Part shown: piece by piece, positions 58,181 through 64,000 of the stretch
Numbering within the stretch: the first letter of the stretch is position 1
How the letters are laid out: each line of letters begins with the position of its first letter
DNA from: Elymus sibiricus
Taxonomy: Eukaryota; Streptophyta; Magnoliopsida; Poales; Poaceae
Length of the DNA: 64,000 bases
Direction: 5' to 3'
Assembly (NCBI GenBank): GCA_039707655.1
Contig: CM077672.1
Location: forward strand, 355,800,031-355,864,030
Translations under genes and position numbers: made by a program
The notes under the pieces: generated by a model
What the model saw: only the letters and a program-made list of their open reading frames with translations
Database searches by the model: none
What the model was told of the DNA's origin: nothing

Positions 58181-58423
58181 TATATAGAACGAGAATGTTC
58201 GGCAGATTGTCTCAAGGCGCGCCGTCTGATCGCATGAAATTCCGATAAATGAAAATTAACCATCTTTGCCAGTCGTTTTCGCATGATCTTCTCCGACGTC
58301 TCCACGATGGGACAAGCCAACCATTTGGTGCCAATGGTGAGCTATTTTAAAAAACAACTTTGGGACAAGCCAGCGCGCACGCGCGACTATTTTTCTGAAG
58401 TTTTTCATCGTTCACAATAATCT

Positions 58424-58436
58424 TATCTATAATAAC
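58424..58436 (+). promoter_or_regulatory. TATA-like element of the glycosyltransferase gene
   Basis: TATCTATAATAAC about 140 bp upstream of the chosen ATG, followed by a CT/GA-rich leader (TTTGAGAGAGAGGAG). Plausible core promoter by position and composition only. Confidence 0.4.
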
Positions 58437-58574
58437 CAAGAATCACATTCCCTTCTTTTTCTTTGAGAGAGAGGAGACAAGTTGGAGGGAACCACATTCC
58501 TAGTGACCCGACACCAAAAGGGAGAGAGAAGTTGGAGGGAGGGGAGAGATCAGAATTTTTCTGTTTGTTCCGTG

Positions 58575-60053
58575 ATGACAATGGCAGCTACTCCGACGCC
58601 CACGCTGGTGCTGCTGCCGGAGTGGGGCGCCGGGCACCTCATGTCCATGCTCGAGTCCTGCAAGCGCGTCCTCCTCCGCGGCGGCCGCGCCTTCTCCATC
58701 ACGCTGCTCGTCATGCGCCCGCCCACAGCCCAGGCCACCTCCCAGGTCGAGGAGCACGTCCGCCGCGAGGCCGCCTCCGGCCTCGACATCCGCTTCCACC
58801 GCCTCCCCGCCGTGGACCCTCCGGCCGACGCCGCCGGGGTCGAGGACTTCATCGCGCGCTACATCCAGCTCCACGCGCCCCACGTCAGGGACGCCGTCGC
58901 CGGGATGTCCTGCCCCGTCGCCGCGCTCGTGCTGGACCTCTTCGCGGCGCCCATGGTCGACGTGGCCCGCGAGCTGGGCGTGCCGTCCTACGTCTTCATG
59001 TCGTCGACCGGCGCCATGCTCGCGCTCATGCTCCACCTGCCCGTGCTCCACCACGTGGTCACCGTGGAGTTCGGCGAAGTGGACGGGGGGGTGCACGTGC
59101 CCGGGCTGCCGCCGATACCGCCGGAGTCCATGCCGTGCCCGGTGGTGGACAAGAAGAGCCCCAACTACACGTGGTTCGTGCGCCTCGGCGACAGCTTCAT
59201 GGACGCCACGGGGATCATCGCCAACACGGCAGACGGGCTCGAGCCGGGGCCCCTTGCGGCCGTCGCCGAAGGCCGCGCCGTGCCAGGGCGCCCCGCGCCG
59301 CCGGTGTACCCCATCGGCCCCGTGCTCTCGCTTGGCAGCAGCGCCAGCAAGAAGGATTCCCCGGAGCCACCGCACCAGTGCATCGCCTGGCTGGACGCTC
59401 AGCCGCCGGCGTCGGTGGTGCTCCTCTGTTTCGGGAGCATGGGCTGGTTCGAGGCAGCGCAGGTGGTGGAGATCACCGCCGCGCTGGAGCGGTGCGGCCA
59501 TCGCTTCCTGTGGGTCCTGCGGGGCCCGCCTTCCTCCCAGTCCGGCGCCGGCGCGCCGGACGGGTCGGAGCACCCGACGGACGCGAACCTGGACGAGCTG
59601 CTCCCGGAGGGGTTCCTGCGGAGGACGGAGGGCAAGGGCCTGGTGTGGCCGACGTGGGCGCCGCAGAAGGAGATCCTGGCGCACCCGGCCGTGGGGGGAT
59701 TCGTGACGCACGGCGGGTGGAACTCGGTGCTGGAGAGCCTGTGGCACGGCATACCGATGGCGCCGTGGCCCCTGTACGCGGAGCAGCACCTGAACGCGTT
59801 CGAGCTGGTCGCCGACATGGGCGTCGCCGTGCCGCTGAAGGTGGACCGGAAGCGGGACAACTTCGTGGAGGCGGCAGAGCTGGAACGCGCGGTGAGGTGC
59901 CTGATGGGCGAGGAGGGGAGGAAGGCCAGGGAGAAGGCCGCCGAGATGAGAGACGTCTGCCGCAAGGCCGTCGAGAAGGGCGGCTCCTCCGACGCTGCGC
60001 TGCAGAGGCTCTCGGAGGCGCTCCACGACGGCGCGGTGCCCCCGACCATATGA
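58575..60053 (+). CDS. Family-1 UDP-glycosyltransferase (PSPG-box UGT)
   Basis: Intronless 492-codon gene, normal length for plant UGTs. These enzymes transfer a sugar, usually glucose from UDP-glucose, to small acceptors such as flavonoids, hormones or xenobiotics in the cytosol. The N-terminus LVLLPEWGAGHLMSMLE holds the probable catalytic His21, and Asp121 in LVLDLF is the expected partner. The 44-residue PSPG box runs from Trp361 (WAPQKEILAHPAVGGF) to Gln404 (YAEQ). The final Gln favours UDP-glucose. The LLPEWGAGHL and FMSSTGAMLALMLHLP features suggest group E (UGT71/72/88-like); the acceptor cannot be predicted. I chose ATG 58575 (a second ATG follows at 58581 in better context); the open frame upstream has no ATG. 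The gene is GC-rich as in grasses, with no stop or frameshift, and looks functional. Confidence 0.93.
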   Translation: MTMAATPTPTLVLLPEWGAGHLMSMLESCKRVLLRGGRAFSITLLVMRPPTAQATSQVEEHVRREAASGLDIRFHRLPAVDPPADAAGVEDFIARYIQLHAPHVRDAVAGMSCPVAALVLDLFAAPMVDVARELGVPSYVFMSSTGAMLALMLHLPVLHHVVTVEFGEVDGGVHVPGLPPIPPESMPCPVVDKKSPNYTWFVRLGDSFMDATGIIANTADGLEPGPLAAVAEGRAVPGRPAPPVYPIGPVLSLGSSASKKDSPEPPHQCIAWLDAQPPASVVLLCFGSMGWFEAAQVVEITAALERCGHRFLWVLRGPPSSQSGAGAPDGSEHPTDANLDELLPEGFLRRTEGKGLVWPTWAPQKEILAHPAVGGFVTHGGWNSVLESLWHGIPMAPWPLYAEQHLNAFELVADMGVAVPLKVDRKRDNFVEAAELERAVRCLMGEEGRKAREKAAEMRDVCRKAVEKGGSSDAALQRLSEALHDGAVPPTI

Positions 60054-61054
60054 ATCGTGTACTCCCTGCGCCGGTACCCTTATAATGGAGTACGTACATA
60101 TATTTTTCTCCTACACAAAATGATAAAATAAAATTGAAGGGGGTGTAGAAACAGCAGAGCAGAACATCTTTCATGCAGTTCAAGGCTGGCGTTATGATGG
60201 AGAAGCTCCTTTTGGTCATTTGCTATTTAGTCTGCTTTTGCTCATAAATTTGTATTGGCTAGCTTGTGTATCTTGCTTAAGCAGCGTCTTAAACGTTGAT
60301 TCTTGTCTTCCTGGATGCGTGCTGATGGTGATCTGAAGTCCCAGGTGGATTTTATTTGATCATAATCAGCTTGATCCTGGTTAGGAGCCCTAGGTTATAT
60401 AGTCTGTGTTGCCTTTTATTTTCTGTTTAGTAGTTGCAAAAGACTTGGTGGTATCTGATAAATGAAATTGGAGGGAGAGTCATCTTTATACAAAAACAAA
60501 AAAGATAAATAAAGTTGTTACCTTTACATATTTTCTTTTGCGCTCCAGTTCCACGATGACTTGAAATCATTATTCTTCAAGACTTAGAGTCAGGCAGTGG
60601 AAAAAGGTTATGTGACCTGCTCTGTGATAGTTTCGCTGCTAAAACTTTCATAACTTGCTTTAATCTTCTAATATAATTGAAAGGATAATACAATACTACT
60701 TTTTGTTTCCCATTGCAACAGTTAATAGACCCCTGAATAACCAATGGAAACAAATTTAAAACGAACAATAGCAAGGCCTTTTCTCACAATTGTAGCTACC
60801 TGTCTTTTAAGTTGGACTTAAAATTTGAGGAAGCCATAGAAATGTTGGCATGGGATTTATACCATGTATAAGAGGCGACATGATTTAAAGCCACCCTCTA
60901 AACTCTCATGGGAAGCAGAAGGAATCATGTGAAAGGTAGAAAGGACAACAAGAATTTATTTTAAATAATCACACTACGAAGGTGAAGTGAAGAAGTATTA
61001 AAATGGACGATGAATATTGTATTTCATTTCTAAACTCAATTTGCTCCGGTGCTT
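60054..61054. other. 3' flank of the glycosyltransferase gene
   Basis: AT-rich, with AATAAA-like AAAATAAAATT at about 60124-60134 as a possible polyadenylation signal. No further gene seen. Confidence 0.45.
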
Positions 61055-61172
61055 GTAGTTTTTGCTAGGTGGGTCCACAGACCTGCTTGTAATTTTTGTT
61101 ACCTCTAGTGTTCTTTGTACTGCCATGATTGATTATATGAATAGATCGGAAGTTTTTCCTGCAAAAAAAAAA
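61055..61172 (+). mobile_element. Non-LTR retroposon 3' end with poly(A), plus strand
   Basis: TTACCTCTAGTGTTCTTTGT, TGCCATGATTGAT and GAATAGATCGGAAGTTTTT, followed by ten A (61163-61172). Matches the minus-strand copy at 53676-53775. The A run touches the left edge of repeat X copy 2. Confidence 0.6.
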
Positions 61173-63065
61173 CTTTAGGAACAAAATCGAAAAAGGCCCT
61201 TGGGAACATTAATTAGAAAGGACAATTATCTCTGTCCATGATTGATACTAGTGCTGACCTATACCCATAGCCTTTGCGATTTGCTTCGCCTTCCTTGAAT
61301 TTTACCTTGGTCCAAGGGTGCCAAAATGATTGACCTGGTGAAAGCTAATAACAAGTACTTCCAATCATGATTCCCATCACCTCCCAAACCCGATCAATGA
61401 GAGACCAACTTCATTCTATCCGGTGAAGCCAGCTAGCTAACCTGGTGCGGTTTAATAGTAGAAGAAAGATCAATTAGTTTATATGCGAAGGTGGTGTACA
61501 TGGAGATGATGTCATATGTCCCGCTAATTGGTATGTGAAGTGCATGTTTCTAACACAACTAAATAAATAGGTTAATTGATTGATGAAGTTGTGAACATAC
61601 TAATTAATATTTTTAATGGTAACAAATATTAAAGAGGAGTTGGTGGTCTATCCAGACATTTAATCGCATCAAAATTCAATGAAATGTCGTTTATGAAAAA
61701 AATCCACACATTTAATTCGTGTGGGTCTCCTCTCATGCCCGGCCCTGAGGGTGGGGGTGGGGGCAGAGGGGTGACCTCCCCAAACCCCCGATGGCTTGGT
61801 TCTATGTACATGAGTAATGTTCAACACATGTAATCTTTCGATTCTCACAAAAGAAAACTTGCAGATTGGTTACTTCTCGTCTTGTCACACAGGCGTAATC
61901 ATCCCACCTTCTATTCCTTCTCTTCCCCAATTGGCAACAAATCAGCCATGTGAAGGTCGACAGCGCTCCGGGCCGCGCCGTCTACTTGTATTTTTTTTTG
62001 CTGCAAAGCGCGATTAGCAGAAGAATTGTAATGCAATTTTTCTAGAACCCCATCAGCTCCTCTTCAACGCAAATCCCCCTCGTTTAGGTCTTATCAGACC
62101 ATTCATTCATTCGTGAAGGTCGTCCTCATACATATCTTTTTTCTCACACTTTGATGTCTTGTGTTGATTGGGATAAGAAAAGATGAACTCGGATGTTTGT
62201 TCGTGACTTGCAAGCCACATCAAAATCTTGCAATTTGTAATTTTCTTGCCATGCATCCAGGTACCTTGTTCCATGCCTTTCTTAGCATTTTTTAATTTAA
62301 TTAACAATGTTGTTAATTTATTGCATCACACGCTTGTGTGCTAATTAGCTAGATTGCTAGTATCCATCTAGTATTGAGGAAAAAAACATGCATATGACTT
62401 GAGTCCCCGAAAGGAACTATTGAAATTTTGTTCGAACAGACACAAACACGAGTGCTTCTAATGAGGGGAATTCAGAGGAACTAGCTTTAGTTACTGTTGA
62501 GGAACAACCTAACGAAAAATTGTAGGATGATAGTATATGGAGTACGCCTGAAAGTGTTACTTATTCACGTAATACAAAAAATAGGCGTTGACTAAAAAGA
62601 GTGAATGTTTATGACCTCATTTTTTGGATAGTTGGGATGACCAGACAACATAAAAATAGTGTACCGAGTATCTATTTACAATTGCAATAGAAAAAAAACA
62701 TATGTTTATGTGGCTTTAGGGCCCCTTTGTGTTATCTTGCCCAAGCCCTTCAAATTTCAGAAACAACACTGTCTCCTCTCACAGGTATGTTGTGATGACA
62801 AGTGGGCCACACCCAACCTTGCTCCCATGTTCTTATCTTTGTTTTGGGTTTCCATCCAATCACATATCTGCACTCTCTTATGAATGGTATACATGGAATT
62901 GTGATTGAGAATTTGAGATGGATGTGGTCACACCCGTGAACTTCATAATTATAATGTGATATAACACTTGTAACAAAAAGAATGATTGCAATATAACACT
63001 TTACAATGTTACATGGAGAAGGCGAGAAAACCAATGGTATGTGACACACACACAAAAAGAACTAG
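61173..63065. repeat. Dispersed repeat X, copy 2 (split by a hAT insertion)
   Basis: Colinear with 49740-50575 in two pieces, 61173-61733 and 62772-63065. Between them lies 1038 bp of unrelated DNA flanked by an 8-bp duplication. Confidence 0.7.
61734..62771. mobile_element. hAT-type DNA transposon, probably non-autonomous
   Basis: 1038 bp flanked by a perfect 8-bp TSD TCTCCTCT (61726-61733 and 62772-62779), the hAT signature length. The left end CATGCCCGGCCCTGAG and the right end TTCAGAAACAACACTG fit the CAG...CTG, GGCCGGCCC-type hAT termini, with the right one eroded by C-to-T/G-to-A changes. A short segment (VNVYDLIFWIVG, about 62601-62636) is faintly like the start of a TTF-type hAT protein. 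There is no intact transposase. The unoccupied site is seen in repeat X copy 1. Confidence 0.65.
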
Positions 63066-63159
63066 TGGAGGGGCGACTGTGCAAAACTATACTAGGCAAT
63101 GCGACTTTGTAGGAAGCACCACGCATCCTAATTCCCGCCACCTCATAATCCCACATAAG

Positions 63160-63320
63160 TAATTAACACATTGATTGGCCAATGATTGAGATGCTTCAGT
63201 TTTGGGGTCGGTGAAACTAGCTAGCTAACTCGGGCGAAGCAAGTGCAAGTTCGCGCTAGAAAGATCAATAAATTTATATACGATGGAGGTCGATTGTAGG
63301 TGGTGTACATAGATGTGCTG
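63160..63320. repeat. Repeat X, partial copy 3
   Basis: GGTCGGTGAAACTAGCTAGCTAACTC, then AGAAAGATCAAT and GTAGGTGGTGTACAT correspond to parts of X copies 1 (about 50030-50120) and 2 (about 61420-61505). Short and diverged. Confidence 0.45.
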
Positions 63321-64000
63321 TTGTTATTGTTCATTTATCGTTTGTTGTACATGCCTTAATTGAATGCGACTCAATTGGTATTCGATAGGGCCATCATGAT
63401 GCAATAAATGTTGTACACTAAGTGTGCCATTTCCCATTCCGATTTGATGTTGTCATGACCTCGTCTGGCAACAAAATAAGGAAAAGTTAGCGACCAAAGG
63501 GAAACAACTAATAGTGAAAAATCAAGTGGTGTAGATAACGCACCCATGCAAAAAAAGCCTTTGTTCGTCCAACATATGTATACACTTTATGGATTGGATG
63601 CTATGCATGAACTGAATGTAAGTGTGTGTGTGTGGGGTGCTACAAATGTTTGTTTGCTATTTGAATGGTTAGGTTGTTTTAGCTTAATCAGTTGACAAGG
63701 TGCTATTTGGAAAACTTTTCCTTGAGTAAAAGAAGCATGTAAATAACATGTGGATTTGGTTTCAAGCCATTCAAGCTAGCAACTACTATATATCCACTTC
63801 ACATACAAAGCTATTTATTGATATCAAACCATGGTAACCAAGCTTAGATTGTATCATCAAAAGAATGCTGGAGTGCCTTTTAGGAAGAAAACATTTTAAT
63901 TACTCATCATGAGCTCCTTAATGAATACTACTAATTTAAATCATGTTTGTTACTGTGCGTATAATTCATAGAACTAAATTTATGAAAAATGTTGGCACAA
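63321..64000. other. Intergenic, no gene seen
   Basis: AT-rich; a short GT run at about 63623-63636. Nothing else recognised. Confidence 0.4.

Noticed and set aside
58500..60026. Long open frames on the minus strand and in a second plus frame of the UGT
   Set aside because: Arise from the GC3-rich codon usage of the real gene; no recognisable domain.

Overview
This is plant nuclear DNA, almost certainly from a Triticeae grass (wheat, barley, rye or Aegilops). The evidence is the dense nesting of long-LTR Gypsy and Copia retrotransposons, LTR ends such as TGATACGTCTCCAACG, Stowaway/Tourist-type MITEs, and a GC-rich intronless glycosyltransferase gene of grass type. About 45 kb of the 64 kb is retrotransposon. 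There is one apparently intact cellular gene and one broken one.

Left part (1-14128). A Copia element (B, minus strand) enters from the left edge. It abuts a large non-coding LTR element (G, 3247-9354, plus strand) whose two LTRs have become structurally unequal. G sits inside a pseudogene (9355-11276, minus strand, with a probable untranslated first exon near 13160-13340). The pseudogene resembles a CLASSY/DRD1-type SNF2 ATPase, a component of RNA-directed DNA methylation. It has an internal deletion, a nonsense codon, a homopolymer frameshift and a truncation by G. A Tourist-like MITE lies in its putative intron.

Middle part (14129-49172). This is a Russian-doll stack that can be resolved to the base by target-site duplications (TSDs). 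Gypsy-type element C (14129-49172, TSD CGTAT) was split by Copia element A (16723-44756, TSD GCTAG). A was split by Tat-like Gypsy element E (21748-40189, TSD TAGTC). E was hit twice: by Gypsy-type element D (29311-35806, TSD GGAGG), inside its reverse transcriptase, and by a solo LTR, F (26960-28628, TSD ACCCC). E keeps gag, protease and reverse transcriptase on the minus strand but lacks RNase H and integrase. On its plus strand it carries a convergent, intron-containing antisense gene of the 'putative gypsy type transposon' family. C and D are non-autonomous, with one ORF each plus long non-coding interiors. Those interiors hold an array of short hairpins with a conserved loop and covarying stems, the most unusual signal I found.

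Right part (49173-64000). This is AT-rich intergenic DNA with dispersed repeat blocks (X and Y families), a Mutator-like foldback MITE, a Stowaway hairpin, a tRNA-like SINE candidate, non-LTR poly(A) ends, and a 1-kb hAT-type insertion whose empty site can be read from a paralogous block. The only convincing intact gene is a family-1 UDP-glycosyltransferase at 58575-60053 (plus strand).

No operon-like organisation, CRISPR array or prokaryotic system is present. Family assignments rest on motif recognition by eye; no database search was possible.
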